64,000 nt of DNA from Hymenolepis diminuta (lineage: Eukaryota; Platyhelminthes; Cestoda; Cyclophyllidea; Hymenolepididae): NCBI GenBank assembly GCA_900708905.1, contig CAADRB010000055.1, forward strand, positions 337,067 to 401,066, in the 5' to 3' direction. Below are positions 12,995-25,423 of the stretch, in pieces. The translations under genes were made by a program, and so were the position numbers. Position 1 is the stretch's first letter. Every line of letters begins with the position of its first letter. The notes under the pieces are model-generated. The model worked only from the letters and a program-made list of their open reading frames with translations. It was not told where the DNA came from and did not search any database.

Positions 12995-13326
12995 CCCCTA
13001 TTTGAAGAGATAAATTGGTTACATATACATAGGATTATTTTAAGCTAGGTTTGCTCTAAATTTAAAGTAAACTTAAATCTTTCAGTTTAATTCAAGCTAC
13101 TAGAGTGCAAAACAATGAACCGAAATAGAAAAATCATTGACTTGTGATAAAATGAGTTAAGTCTTGCAAATGCCCTTAAAGTTTAGGCTTCTATGACTAT
13201 AAAATGGGCGAATCCGTGTGAAGGAGCATAGAACGTAAAGTAACAAGAGAATGAAGACTTATATTTTCATCAGTGCTCTAGCGATCGGTATCCTGCTGAC
13301 CGCTTCAACAGCACACAGCAAAAGGT
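12995..13326 (+). repeat. 332-bp perfect duplicate, copy 1 (promoter plus signal-peptide DNA)
   Basis: By eye this segment is identical, base for base and without indels, to 30929-31260 (constant offset 17,934). It covers 256 bp upstream of the ATG, including the TATA box, and the first 76 bp of coding sequence (signal peptide). Divergence begins abruptly at 13327, inside exon 1. Confidence 0.92.
13198..13204 (+). promoter_or_regulatory. TATA box of CAP pseudogene
   Basis: TATAAAA lies 46 bp before the ATG at 13251, at the same place as in the intact paralogue (31132-31138). A related TATAAG sits at a similar distance from the minus-strand paralogue. Transcription of this broken copy is therefore possible. 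Confidence 0.65.
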
Positions 13327-13769
13327 ATTACTGTAGGAAATATCAGGAAGATTATGCTGAAAGTAATAGTAGAAATGGTAGCGGGAACTGGTAAAATAAC
13401 AAATATTGGCAAAATAACAAACATTGAAAAGGCGATAATTCCGATAATCAGGAAGGTAATGATGGAAATCTATCTCCTCAAATGAAAAAGGTAAAGTTAC
13501 TCAAGGTCAACTCTTTGGTCAATCTCCTAGTAAGAAACTGAGAGATCTTGTTAGTTCGTTCACCTTTTCACTTCTAAAAACAGTTTATGTTTCAGTGACC
13601 CGACACACTCTCATCTCTGTTTTTTTCAGAAATGGAACCCTGAGTTGGCCAGAATGGCTCAGCCGTTTACAGATACATATAGGATCGGTCATAACTCCCC
13701 TATGGAGAGTAAAGCAAAAACTTTCCAAGATGATGAACAAAATTATGCTACCCACTCATCCATTGAGGA
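13251..13769 (+). pseudogene. CAP/venom-allergen-like pseudogene (exons 1-2 only)
   Basis: Exon 1 starts like the intact copy at 31185: signal peptide MKTYIFISALAIGILLTA, then KRYYCRKYQEDY. A TAA at 13392-13394 ends the frame after 47 residues. A further stop follows, and about 30 bp covering the conserved MHNELRR motif are missing near 13490. The splice donor at 13550 and acceptor at 13628-13629 are intact. Exon 2 (13630-13769, 140 nt as in both intact paralogues) still reads KWNPELARMAQPF. Exons 3-5, including the GHYTQ CAP signature, are absent. After the start of intron 2 the sequence becomes similar to the region 3' of the intact gene (about 32485), which suggests one large deletion. A 47-residue secreted peptide could still be made. 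Confidence 0.9.
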
Positions 13770-16700
13770 GTAAGAAAGCGGCTGTTTAAAGCTAAAAAGA
13801 AGGGTGGCTATTGTTTTTTGAAAACTAGATCATTATTTCAATGGAATTAAATGAAAGTCTTATTGTCACATTTATGACCAATCCTGACATTAAGTCAACT
13901 ACATAACCCATATTTTATTATATATGCATACGTCATATAGTTTTAACGTAAATAAATGTTTTTATTTTTCGAGACAAGAAAGACAAAAAAATTAATGGAA
14001 AGTACAAATTTTAAGAAATTCTGAAAAATTCACATTTATTGGACTTGTTGTTTAGTATATTTCTTCGAAAGAGCTCCATAACATCCATTATTACAGCAGT
14101 CAAGTGATAATCTTTGGATAATTTTAAAGGTTTTTGTCATCAGTTGAATCTTCTAAAGAGCTACTCACTTTCTTAAGTGAGAAATTCATTTTTCAACAGT
14201 TAACTGACTGAAAATGCTGTATGATTGGTCAGAAAGGTGGCTCTATGAATTTCTGGGATTCATTCGTGTATAGATGCAGAGCTCAAAGCATTTTCGGGGA
14301 CAAAGAGAATTGTAACCAGAAGCATTGAAATGAAAGTATTTATTCTGCCAGTATATTTATTTTTATAAGTACAATAAATGGGCTTAAAATCATAAATGTT
14401 CTTAATTGTTTGAACTTCAATAATTTAACGATCTTATGGCACTAAATAATTTACGTCTAGTCACAAAATCCGGCTATTATTACAAATTTTGTAATTATAA
14501 TATTCATTTACTTTATTTTTTACAATATTTCGCTTTCCAAAACCTACTGATGAATTATTTTTGTAATCGCTTACCCTGCATTCAGTAGATGATCGTGTAT
14601 TTCAAATTGAAAATTCCCTTCAGTGATCCGTTTCAATCCTTATTTGTACTACGTCCGAATTCAAATGTTGGGGGAGCATAAACAGAATAATTACGGTGAC
14701 ATAAAGTGAACCGATGTGGCTTTAGTGTGTAATCACCTCTAATAATATCGATTGACATAACTGGTGTTTCTTACTTTAAATGTTATCTTGAAATTATATG
14801 ACACCTCTAAACTCTTGAGCATTATTTGTAACTTTGTCTAATATACAAAAACACTTTTTACACAAATCGAGTTTTCCAATCTCGTTTTGGAGATCAGTTT
14901 AAAGAAAAATATATTCTCCACATTTAAGTAAATAATCTCTCGCGTATAGTTCTGACAAGTTTTTACGAATTGCTTGAAAGAGATTAGCTTTATCTAAAAT
15001 CTTTTAAATAAGACAACTGCTGAATATAATTATACGATTATTTTTAAGTAAAACAGAGAATGTTTGGCGGAAATGTGGTTTATATCTGAGCTTACAGTAC
15101 CCGTTCAAGGAATGGGACAAAGCTCATTGTCTTATTATTCTACTATTTTTCCAAGGGTGGAATGAAGTCGATAAGATTCGTATGTGAATAAGTTTTTAAA
15201 AAAGTAAAGCATTTTAAGTATACACGAAGTTCTAAAACAAAATTAGAGGGACTTAAATATTCCGATAGTCTGCATTTGATTATTTTACGATCTCCAGTTT
15301 GGACATTAATTTCCTCTTTATAATAATTAAAATTAATAATTTAAAGTTCAAGTGAAGAAATGAGATGCTATAATCACTTAAATTTATTTATTTGTAAATA
15401 GGGCTTAGTTAATATTATAGTTCAATAAAATAGGCTGATAGTTATCAACTAAATAACTGAATTTTCTATTATTACAAAATCTGAAATCATTTTACGTAAT
15501 ACAAATGCAGTATAATGTATGGGAGCGGCGCCGAATTAAAAGTACAAAGAGCTGATTCGTTTGATCTCGTCTCTACTCTACCGTACTTTTTCTGCCTTAA
15601 ACTATTAAAAGTCCTGTCTCTTTTTACGCTGTTGCTAATTAGCTATTTTAATCACCTCTTGTGAAAGATTAAAGGGTTTGCCGCCCATTTTATAATTTGA
15701 ACGTTCATAAGCTGCCATAAAATTGTGGTGACTAAAGGGGAAACTTTTTTCAATTTACTTACTTATAATCTAAAATTTATGGAAATGATTTTTAAAATTG
15801 GAACTGTGATTTGCTGAATCATCTAATTAGGGCTTCCTAACGCCGTCTGGAATGATCATAGCATTAAGTTGTTAATAAAGATCAGGGTTGACAAAGCGTC
15901 CCTCAAAAACTATTTAAATAAGAGGTGAAGAAACTAGTATGAATTTATGTTCATAATTTAACAAGTAGCACAATGGTTACTGCTTCACGTGAAGAAAAAA
16001 TGGGAAAAATTTTTATCTAATTAAGAGACCGCCATCAAAATTACAGAGAACACTTCAAATTTTGTATTCATGTTTTGCGGCAAACAGTCTGGATCTTATC
16101 AGAATATTGAGGCTTCATAAATGTAGCGATTCTCCACTTCAACATGTCTTAGGCAAAATTCACGATCTACCCGTATATATATATATAAATGCTGTTTACA
16201 GGTAGTCTTTTCTTCAACGTGTTCATTATCAAGCGATGAAAGTCAAAAATATTATAGTAAAATTGTATCAGTGATCTCTCTAGAAAGTTTGGTGTTAATT
16301 TAAGTCTTATAGTTTCTAATTAAACTATTATTTTATCTATAGCGAATGCGTCCTAAACCAAAGAAAATAGTGAAAAAGAGAATCAAAACTAATTCTACCG
16401 AATTTTGAGTCAACTTTGACGAGATAGGGTCAAAATGCTCTTAAGTCCAACAAGTGAGCAGCTTAATCATTTTTACTTAATAAAGCAAAAGCAAAAGATG
16501 CATACATCGATAAAAATTGATAATTAAGGTGTTTTCCATTCCGGTTTGAGCTCACTGACGATTTTATTATATTTACTCATATTAGATTTAATTGAAATGT
16601 TTTACTTAGTATTACTGAGATAGACTCGAGATCGTTCTTCTATTATTTAAAATCCCAGGATTAAAATAATGATAAAATACTTGCAATGCTTCACCTGGAT

Positions 16701-18104
16701 TTATATTTGAAAAAGAAAGTAAATATGATGTTTTCTAAAGATATTTTTTATTAAAGGCTTTTCATTTATGACAAGGTACGTTCATCTTCAGTTTGGATTG
16801 CTTTCGGTTTTTATTGAAAATGGGACTATGAATTAAGGCAAATTAGATAATACAAATATATATATATAATATATTCATATCGAGTTATTTCTAAAGGATA
16901 TAAGATTTGTAGGGAGTTTTTTTGAAATTCGACAATTTTCATCCTGATAAAAAATGATTTCCAAAAGTTGATAATTTTATTACTAAATAAATACATTTGG
17001 AAACAATCTAAAAATTCAGAAGGTGAATATTGAGAGATACCAGTAATTAATCTGAAGGATGAAGGATAATTGATATGCTAAGTGGCGTAAAGCTTAAGTC
17101 CAGGGGGTGGAAACCTGAAAAATTGATCAGACGAGAGTTGTTCGCACAATGTGTTTCATGAAATCTAAATCAGCCGATCAATTTTATAACCTTTATGTTC
17201 CCCTTTCTTTAGTCCAGAATTATAACCTGACAAATATAAAGAAATGACGTTATTTTAAAGAACTTCTATATGCAGACGTAATTTATTAATATCTCTGGAA
17301 TACTGAGTTTTATTCCAAATTGGCTCCACCATGGATGTAACGACAATTTTAAAAAAAAAATGCATCACTCGAATGACATTATTTTATGAGATTTGAAATA
17401 TTTTTGAGATAATCTTCATTTATTTACTTTATTATAAGAAAAATGATCCCATTTGTTTGAAAGTTTCCAAATTTAAACGAATTATGAATATTATGAAAGT
17501 GATCGATGTAAGTTTTAGTTGCTGGCATCTATTTACGCTGTAACTAGATTCGGACTCGTTTACCTAACGGTTAGGAAATGATGTGTGGAAATGCAATCTT
17601 CACATCATATATTCCAGATAAAATGAGTACTTATCTGATTGAAAATCTCCGAAAAGTCATTATTTCTAACCATTACTTGGACTTCCGTCTTCCTGTCTTT
17701 CTTTCATCTCAAATAAGTAATTTTGTTGATTACTTTGATCCAGCCAGCTTAAGAGAATAACTTTTTATCTCACGTTAGGAATACAATAATATTTTCTACT
17801 AGGAGTTATCATTTGCAAATAAATTCCACTTAAAATGATTAGGACCATTAGTACTATTATATACTGGAATTTTTCCCACTTATTAAATCCAATCGTGATA
17901 ATATATTAGTATTAATGCAATTGTCTTATTTTAAATTAGATGTACATGCCGCTTGTCAAACATCTGTCAAAACTGAACATATCTGTGAAAATGTGGGATA
18001 AAGTTAATTTAGAATTCAATATTACTGTGTACTTAGCTGGTATAAGATTCTCAATGCATGTTAATAATAGTTGATATAACCCTGCACATTTGATTTTTGC
18101 CTAA

Positions 18105-18145
<41 letters not shown>

Positions 18146-21100
18146 CATATATTAATGAATATAATACTCGAGATTACGGAGGATCCGTGTTTGTCACTTT
18201 TGGTATGAATATGTCATCTCATCTGCACTAGCTAGAGTTGGTAGATCAACAGTAATCGGAATGAAATAGTTTCGAAGCTTTAACTGTTATCTTGATTTAC
18301 ATTTAGGTCATTCACTTTAACCGCTTTTTTACAAATTTCTCGAATTTCTATTGCATGACAAGTTAAAATAATCACATTCCTATCTGCTCAATCGAAAGGG
18401 CTGATCCTATTGAGAAGGGTCTATATCTAGAACCTATTTTAGCATTTGTTTTATACTAGAGCTCCTTGAGGATAAATGGTAAGCTTTTAATGATTTTAAA
18501 TATTATCAAATCAAAATTCCTTTATATGACTTTCTCTTTCAGCCCATGGACAATTTAATTCATATTCTTTCTCTATTCTAATCAAAATTATTTTAACAAA
18601 ATACGTGTTTCCATTCAATTTCATGCATTAACTTGTCTTTAAGAACAAATGGAATGATAACTCTTAACTATCCAGCTCCCATTTTGATTCTATTACAAAG
18701 TACTAACATTAAAAGTGCGATGAAAAGTTGGTGTCAAAGTACAAAAATTCTTTAAATAAGAATTTTAAGCTCCTTTTCAATACTTAAAAGGGAGTAGGTT
18801 TAGGAGTGTTTGAGCATAGGCTTTGGTGAATGCAAGTCGGGAAATTTTACTCAGCCTATAATGATCTATTATTATAAAAGTGAAAATAGTGAATTTATTG
18901 AAATAAATTTTATTTAAATGTCCTGAACTCAAGCCCCAACCGATGCTGAAAGAACTTTAAGTCATTGATAAAGGATCAGTAAGAAATACTCATAGGATGC
19001 GTATCATTTATTGGTTGACGAGACAGAGGAGTCATAATTCAAAATTACCTTGTTGACCGAAATATCTACAGAAAGTATTTTGCATTTTTTGGTAAGAAAT
19101 CCTACATTAAAATCCTTAGGTATTTATTATAATTACCGATATGAATGTAAGAACTTGTACAAGTTTTAATCATGGAAGTAATGGAAGAAGTGAGAAGTTG
19201 AAGAGAGTATATAATAAAATCAGGATTTCATTAGTCTTACTTTAATTATATTCTGGAAGCTTTGAGTATCCCTCTTTTTCATAAACAATATAGTTCACTT
19301 TTTAATGTTCCGAAGCTCAATCTTCATCATTTGATCGCCGGGTATCTGAATGAGTTCATTTCTACAAATCCAGATATTGTGGGTAATCAGAGTAAATTGT
19401 GTTGCTGATTCCTTTGTAGTTTCTTACTGTCTTAGTAAAAGACATTTTAAAATGGTAGCACCCACTTGATTTCACTCCCAATTATTTTAATTTACTGGTT
19501 AAATGTAACCTGACCCTGATTGATTTATGTGTAATGAGTTCCCACGCTTTTACTGGGTTTTATCATTTGTTATAAGTCATAAAAAATTAGTTAACTGTTC
19601 AGACGTTACAAATATTTGTTTAAAATTTGTTATTCAATACCTCATTCTTTCATCTCCTTAGTAAATGATTCCGGAGTCCATATCCTCATATCTATGATGA
19701 ATTGACCTCAGATTTCTGACCGCAAATGTTTGTATGGCCAAGTGTTTATGCATCACAGCAAAAGCAGAAAGGCAGGTTGAAGGTGACTACTTTTCTCAAC
19801 AACCTCCCCTCATTGCCTAAAAAGCTTACATTTACTTCTGTCATTGATTCCGGATCATGAGTCTATTATAATCTATATCAGCTATCTTTTCGTATTTTTG
19901 CTTTAAAAAAGGAACAGAAACGCACTCCGACTCTTGATTTAACCAAAAAGACGTAACCGACTACTCCCACGACATTTAATTTGGGTATATGGGGATGGTT
20001 GTTAAAAGCCAATTTTTTTCACTTTGATCTTGGTGCTCATTAGATACCGATATAGTAAAAGGGAGAAAAGCAGGTTTGGAAATACATGCGAACGTTTTCA
20101 GATTTCTTACAATCCTTTTCTTTACCTTCAAAAAAGATTTGGAAGTTCGTATATAGCACTTTGGTCCATGAACGATTCATATGAATTACTTACTTTTTAG
20201 GTTTATAATATTGTCATTAACACATTCGCGAGCAAATGCTCAATTTCCGGTTGTTATTTTTCATTATAGGAGCATTTTATTTCTTTACTATGGAAATAAC
20301 GTGATAAATTTAGTGCAAAAGGAGGTGTATTAGTTGGCAAGTAACTAGAGCTCCTTTTCTTAACTTTTGATAATCAATTTTTAGAATAATTTTAAAAATT
20401 AATCGACTTTAGTAAAATCTTAAACAAGATTGATTGGAGTTGGATTTCTTTATAATTAATAGTAATCAGTAGTAAGTTTAATAAGAACAGCTTTCTATCT
20501 TCCGATATTGCTAAATATGGAGTTTTTTGTGCCCTCTAATCAATATTATTAGCTCTAATAAGCAGAACAATTAATTCATTCTATTTTGTTCCAGAAAGTT
20601 TATTTTACAATCAATCAATAAGGTAAAGGTATTTATCCATTCACGAAAATTTGAAACAGAAATTTCTTGTGAAACTAGGAATTGTGCTTGAAAATCATTG
20701 CGGAAAACAGTTTATGACGAATCTTGTGTATAGCAGATTTATTTTCTCTTTAGATTAATATGCATTTATTTAACAATTAATAGAAAAAGCACATTTACTT
20801 AGATCTCAGACAGTTAGGAAAACCAGACTTCAAAGTTGAGACATTTCCGCTTTCTGAATCTTAATTAACATTAACATTTCGTAAAACAACCGATGTTAGA
20901 TCGTATATGTTTGTTAAAAGAATAACTTTAAAATTGTATCTAAAGAAAACTTTTGAGTTAAATAAATGACCTCCATTTTATTATTATTTGTAATCACAAG
21001 ATGAAATTTTATTAAAAAAGATTCCTTATTATAAGCAATTTATTTGATGTCCTTAGGGATATAATCCTGATGAAATTCTGCTGCTCTTAACCAGAAAAGA

Positions 21101-23593
21101 ATATAAATTTATAAAAGCTAGCATTTGTACTCACTTAAATTAATCTATTGGCTAATGTTTTCCTGACATCAGGACATCCAAAATAATAAAGGGATGGCAC
21201 CACGAAATTTTAACTTTGGAATAATAGAACAGAGTAACTGAACCAAGGCCGTAAAGTTAAAGACGAACATCTTTACTGAATTCATAAATTACATAAAGTA
21301 AATTAATTTTTGGTATTCTTGCTCGAATACCGACTTATAAGCACTCATTCTTTCACTCCCTATTTAACAACTTTACTTTCCTTTTGTTCAGATTCTCTCC
21401 CATGAATAAAAACTGATTTATTTTGCTTTGTCAATGAAAATAATTAAGAGAAAATCGCGATGTTTTTTGGCTCAAACAGATTGAAGATATACAACTTAAG
21501 TTGGGAAAGACGATAATCACTTGGAACCAAATTTAGACTTGTAAAGTGCAACCAAAAGTGCACATAACTAACTTGGAGTCGTGTGAACTCTTGAGCACAA
21601 AACTCAATCATTATCATCTTAAAATTGCATACACGTTCTTATTAGGTAATAACAGCTGATAAATGCAATAAAAAAACTGGAAAAATATTTCTCGTAAAAT
21701 CATGATTTATGTTTTTATGAAATGAAAAATTCGTAAATCAACATGACAGGACTTCAATTCTTTCAAATTGAATACGGTAGGAGTCAACTTTGAGTCAACT
21801 TTGCTCTGTGATCTCTACAATGGTCGGATTATATGGACATCCTAAATACGTATAAGATAGCGCTGCTTTTGGGCATCTAAACGAATAAACTAATTGAAGT
21901 GGCAAGACCGGCCATCACAATTAAATAGCTGATTGATAAGGGTTCTAGATCATAGTAACCAATGGTCATCAAAAGTAAGATCAGAATTTGCTAATAGGCA
22001 ATATCTTAACTGACATTCACCACCATGTCAATGTTACTTATTATGCTCTTGATCACATATACCAAAGATTTTAAGTTCGTCCCTTGACTAGGAATTTAAT
22101 TAGAATCTTTGTATTGGTGCAGATAGTTACATAAGAAGGGGTAAATGAGAAGTAGAACAAAGTAACTAATAAAGTACGAAAACTGGGAAGCGCACTTAAT
22201 TTGAGTTAGTGGTTCATTAATGTGCCCACATCTTAAAACCAGATGCAGTTCAATCATATGCAAGTGCTCCAATATTTGGTTCTCATGATTTGACTCTTAA
22301 TTTCCAGAGTGAGTGGTTTGTCATGCCACCTAGATAAACAATGTTTTTACTATCAATTCTAATATTGTAATACATCCAGTAAAATAGGATTATTTGAGTT
22401 CAGTTTAAAATTTAATTTTATATAATTACTGAACTGGAGGTTTAAAATAACTCTATGACTCTTAAATTTCATTTTTATTTTAGCAAAAGTAAAATGAAAA
22501 ACTTCGCACGCAATTTTTGCCACCTTAGAAACAGCAGTTGAATTCTGGTCATTAAAGGCTCGATCATTAAAATGCAGATCACACATTCGCTTCTTCCCAG
22601 CTACATTTCTAAATTTATTAATTTAAGCAAAGGCGTGGGTCGAATTCACGACGTCAGGAATAATCACCTTTTATCTTTTGCATTAGAACCTAAAATACCC
22701 TGATATAGCAATTTCGCTACTTTATATTGCAAAGTTTGAAATTTTTGCACACGCTCATTAAATAAATAGTTTGCTGTAAGTAAACTTATGAATCGATCTA
22801 AAGTGTTAACAGAAATGTAAATTTTTGGTATATTGAAAAAACAAAGGCCAGAGAATTAGTAGAATCTAATTTAAAACTGGAAAAAGAACTTATTCATTTA
22901 TTTCATCAGAAAAGCTATCTTTTTCTAAATTATAATTAGGCGCAGAAGAAAAATACAGGAATTTTGTCTCTAATTAAGTCGTGCGGAAAAATGCAATCGA
23001 AGGTGATCTTTCATTTTTAAATGACGGCAATAGAACCATCAACAACACGGATTCGATGGAAGGAGTTAAAAAGAAAACGCACTTTTTAATTAGAAATAAA
23101 TAACATCCACATGAATTGAATTTGCATTTATTTTAAAATATGCCCATTTTATGCTACATTGTTAAATGAGTTTCTCAAAAATTCGAAGCGGAGGCAGCAA
23201 AGATTGCTACAACTCTGTTATTTATTCTTATAAAGTTTTAGATTAAAAACATTATAAGCATTTAGCACGATTTGACACTGGCCTTAGACGCGATCCCCTT
23301 GGCAGTTGCAATAAAGGTTGCTTTTTGAAGAATGAAGGATATTCCATTAATGTTTCTCAAAATTAATTTTCGAACAGCAAGTTAATTTCAATTGAATTTT
23401 ATGCAAAGTATTTACCAATCTCATGGTGGTTCAAAGTGAGTGCAATCGCTGCATTTTACTCTAAACATGGCTAAATTGTATCTAAGCAAAACAGTATTCC
23501 CAATTAGTCAAAAGTGATACGGAAAATAGCAAACTTTTAATTTTAACTGTAAAGATGTTGCTATTTACCCTTCTAATACCTTTGATTAGCAAG
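13770..23593. other. 9.8-kb gene-poor region
   Basis: AT-rich, with stops in all frames. The only longer open frame, 17578-17760, shows no family features. A CA/TA microsatellite sits at 18105-18146, and shorter TA runs near 16170 and 16858. I see no RNA gene, transposon domain or conserved exon. Confidence 0.5.
18105..18146. repeat. (AC)n(AT)n microsatellite
   Basis: About ten AC dinucleotides run directly into about eleven AT dinucleotides, a compound simple repeat. Confidence 0.95.
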
Positions 23594-23601
23594 GACATTT
23601 T
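23594..23601. repeat. Left 8-bp target-site duplication
   Basis: GACATTTT abuts the left terminus of the repeat-bounded insertion and is repeated exactly at 24549-24556 on the other side. Confidence 0.75.
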
Positions 23602-23655
23602 GGATCAAGGTCAATATACCCCCCGTAATATGCATCAAGGTCAATATACCCCCCG
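23602..23655 (+). repeat. Two direct copies of a 22-23 nt terminal motif
   Basis: Copies at 23604-23625 and 23634-23655 (ATCAAGGTCAATATACCC followed by a C run and G) are separated by 8 nt, TAATATGC. The second copy runs straight into the gap. Confidence 0.9.
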
Positions 23656-24469
23656 NNNNNNNNNNNNNNNNNNNNNNNNNNNNNNNNNNNNNNNNNNNNN
23701 NNNNNNNNNNNNNNNNNNNNNNNNNNNNNNNNNNNNNNNNNNNNNNNNNNNNNNNNNNNNNNNNNNNNNNNNNNNNNNNNNNNNNNNNNNNNNNNNNNNN
23801 NNNNNNNNNNNNNNNNNNNNNNNNNNNNNNNNNNNNNNNNNNNNNNNNNNNNNNNNNNNNNNNNNNNNNNNNNNNNNNNNNNNNNNNNNNNNNNNNNNNN
23901 NNNNNNNNNNNNNNNNNNNNNNNNNNNNNNNNNNNNNNNNNNNNNNNNNNNNNNNNNNNNNNNNNNNNNNNNNNNNNNNNNNNNNNNNNNNNNNNNNNNN
24001 NNNNNNNNNNNNNNNNNNNNNNNNNNNNNNNNNNNNNNNNNNNNNNNNNNNNNNNNNNNNNNNNNNNNNNNNNNNNNNNNNNNNNNNNNNNNNNNNNNNN
24101 NNNNNNNNNNNNNNNNNNNNNNNNNNNNNNNNNNNNNNNNNNNNNNNNNNNNNNNNNNNNNNNNNNNNNNNNNNNNNNNNNNNNNNNNNNNNNNNNNNNN
24201 NNNNNNNNNNNNNNNNNNNNNNNNNNNNNNNNNNNNNNNNNNNNNNNNNNNNNNNNNNNNNNNNNNNNNNNNNNNNNNNNNNNNNNNNNNNNNNNNNNNN
24301 NNNNNNNNNNNNNNNNNNNNNNNNNNNNNNNNNNNNNNNNNNNNNNNNNNNNNNNNNNNNNNNNNNNNNNNNNNNNNNNNNNNNNNNNNNNNNNNNNNNN
24401 NNNNNNNNNNNNNNNNNNNNNNNNNNNNNNNNNNNNNNNNNNNNNNNNNNNNNNNNNNNNNNNNNNNNN
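23656..24469. other. Assembly gap
   Basis: A run of 814 N. It begins directly at the end of a repeat copy and stops 33 bases before another, so a repeat-caused assembly break is likely. Confidence 0.99.
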
Positions 24470-24502
24470 TTTACCATAAGGGTACGTAAATAATCAATTT
24501 GT

Positions 24503-24548
24503 ATCAAGGTCAATATACCCCCCGGCGGGGGTATATTGACCTTGATCC
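24503..24548. repeat. Near-perfect palindrome at the right end of the insertion
   Basis: Two 20-nt arms (ATCAAGGTCAATATACCCCC and its reverse complement) are separated by only CGGC. This could form a long hairpin in single strands or a cruciform. Confidence 0.92.
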
Positions 24549-24556
24549 GACATTTT
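24549..24556. repeat. Right 8-bp target-site duplication
   Basis: Exact copy of GACATTTT at 23594-23601, directly after the right terminus. Confidence 0.75.
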
Positions 24557-25210
24557 GTTACTTTTGGAGAATGTATTGGAAAATATATGTAAGGGGCAAA
24601 GAAATTTTCTCGGCTTTAGGAGAGCCTTTAGAACAGCGCGGGTGACATGGGAGGCTGATTTTAAACTTTAAGGATCTTTAATGGGAGCAAAAGTTGGAGC
24701 AATAATGAAAAACTGTTTGCTCATAACAACTATTTAACAATCTTGTTTGATTTCAAAGACTGTAATGCTGAGGAGAGTTTTAATTGTACATTTTTTCCCG
24801 TTAACAAAGATTTCTGTCAAGATGATGATATTTTAAAACGAAAATTTTCTTATCAAGATTATAAATACTGTGATTGCATATAATTAGGACTATTCAAGGA
24901 CTTGGTAGAAATATCACATCTTCATAAACAGAGAATGATTGGATAATATAGGCAATTGACACCAGAATTAATCAAATTTCAGCAGAAAATTAAAAACTGA
25001 AGAAGAAAACTACGTATAATGCAGAGAAGCCTCACATCAGGAAAGCGCTTCCTTGGAATAGAAGATTCAGTGCATTTTTAGCCAAATAATTTTAGAATTT
25101 TGAGAAAACCCACTTATAGAACCTGCGCATTCTACCACATAGGTCCATTCAATCACATACTACTGTGCGCTTACTGATTCATAGCGTTTCCATTAACCCC
25201 TGACTCTTCA
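24557..25210. other. Spacer between insertion and CAP relic
   Basis: I see no gene or repeat in this stretch. Confidence 0.5.
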
Positions 25211-25214
25211 ACTA

Positions 25215-25305
25215 TAATGGCCACTATCACGCCAACTTTAGTGTCCATAGTCGTACTGCGAGTCATAGCAGCACCATCGAACAGCCCATTGTACTTTGGA
25301 GACGT
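25215..25305 (-). pseudogene. Relic of a CAP-gene exon 1
   Basis: This segment resembles 26530-26620, the spacer-coding part of exon 1 of the neighbouring intact gene, at very roughly 70% by eye. On the minus strand it reads DSQYDYGH, a stop, then SWRDSGHY, against PRYSYGHQSWPDSGQ in the intact gene. No signal peptide or other exon is found around it. It looks like the remains of a fourth member of the cluster, in tandem with and downstream of the intact minus-strand gene. Confidence 0.65.
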
Positions 25306-25385
25306 GAAAAAAATGAGATGTATTTATGAAGCTATTTCATTATTCAGAAATTTAAATGAGGTTTACAATTGCCTCTAAAACAAAG

Positions 25386-25391
25386 TTTATT
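25386..25391 (-). promoter_or_regulatory. Poly(A) signal AATAAA, minus-strand CAP gene
   Basis: AATAAA on the minus strand, 32 nt past the stop codon at 25426-25424. Confidence 0.5.
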
Positions 25392-25423
25392 TATGAAATA
25401 ACTGATGATCGGAAATTGAACAT

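Larger units (their letters stand above)
23602..24548. mobile_element. Putative DNA transposon with TIRs and 8-bp TSD, interior unresolved
   Basis: The left end begins GGATCAAGGTCAATATACCC and the right end is its exact inverse (22 matching bases including the C run). Identical 8-bp repeats GACATTTT flank the two ends. Two further copies of the motif lie inside, both in the left-end orientation: 23633-23655 and 24503-24524. The interior is an 814-base run of N (23656-24469), so no transposase can be read. An 8-bp duplication with TIRs fits hAT or Merlin-type elements; Merlin is known from flatworms. The superfamily cannot be decided here. An alternative is a minisatellite collapsed by the assembler, but the matching flanks argue for an insertion. 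Confidence 0.7.

Noticed and set aside
23555..24513. Open frames of about 300 residues through the N gap
   Set aside because: Nearly all residues are unknown bases; only the few flanking codons are real.
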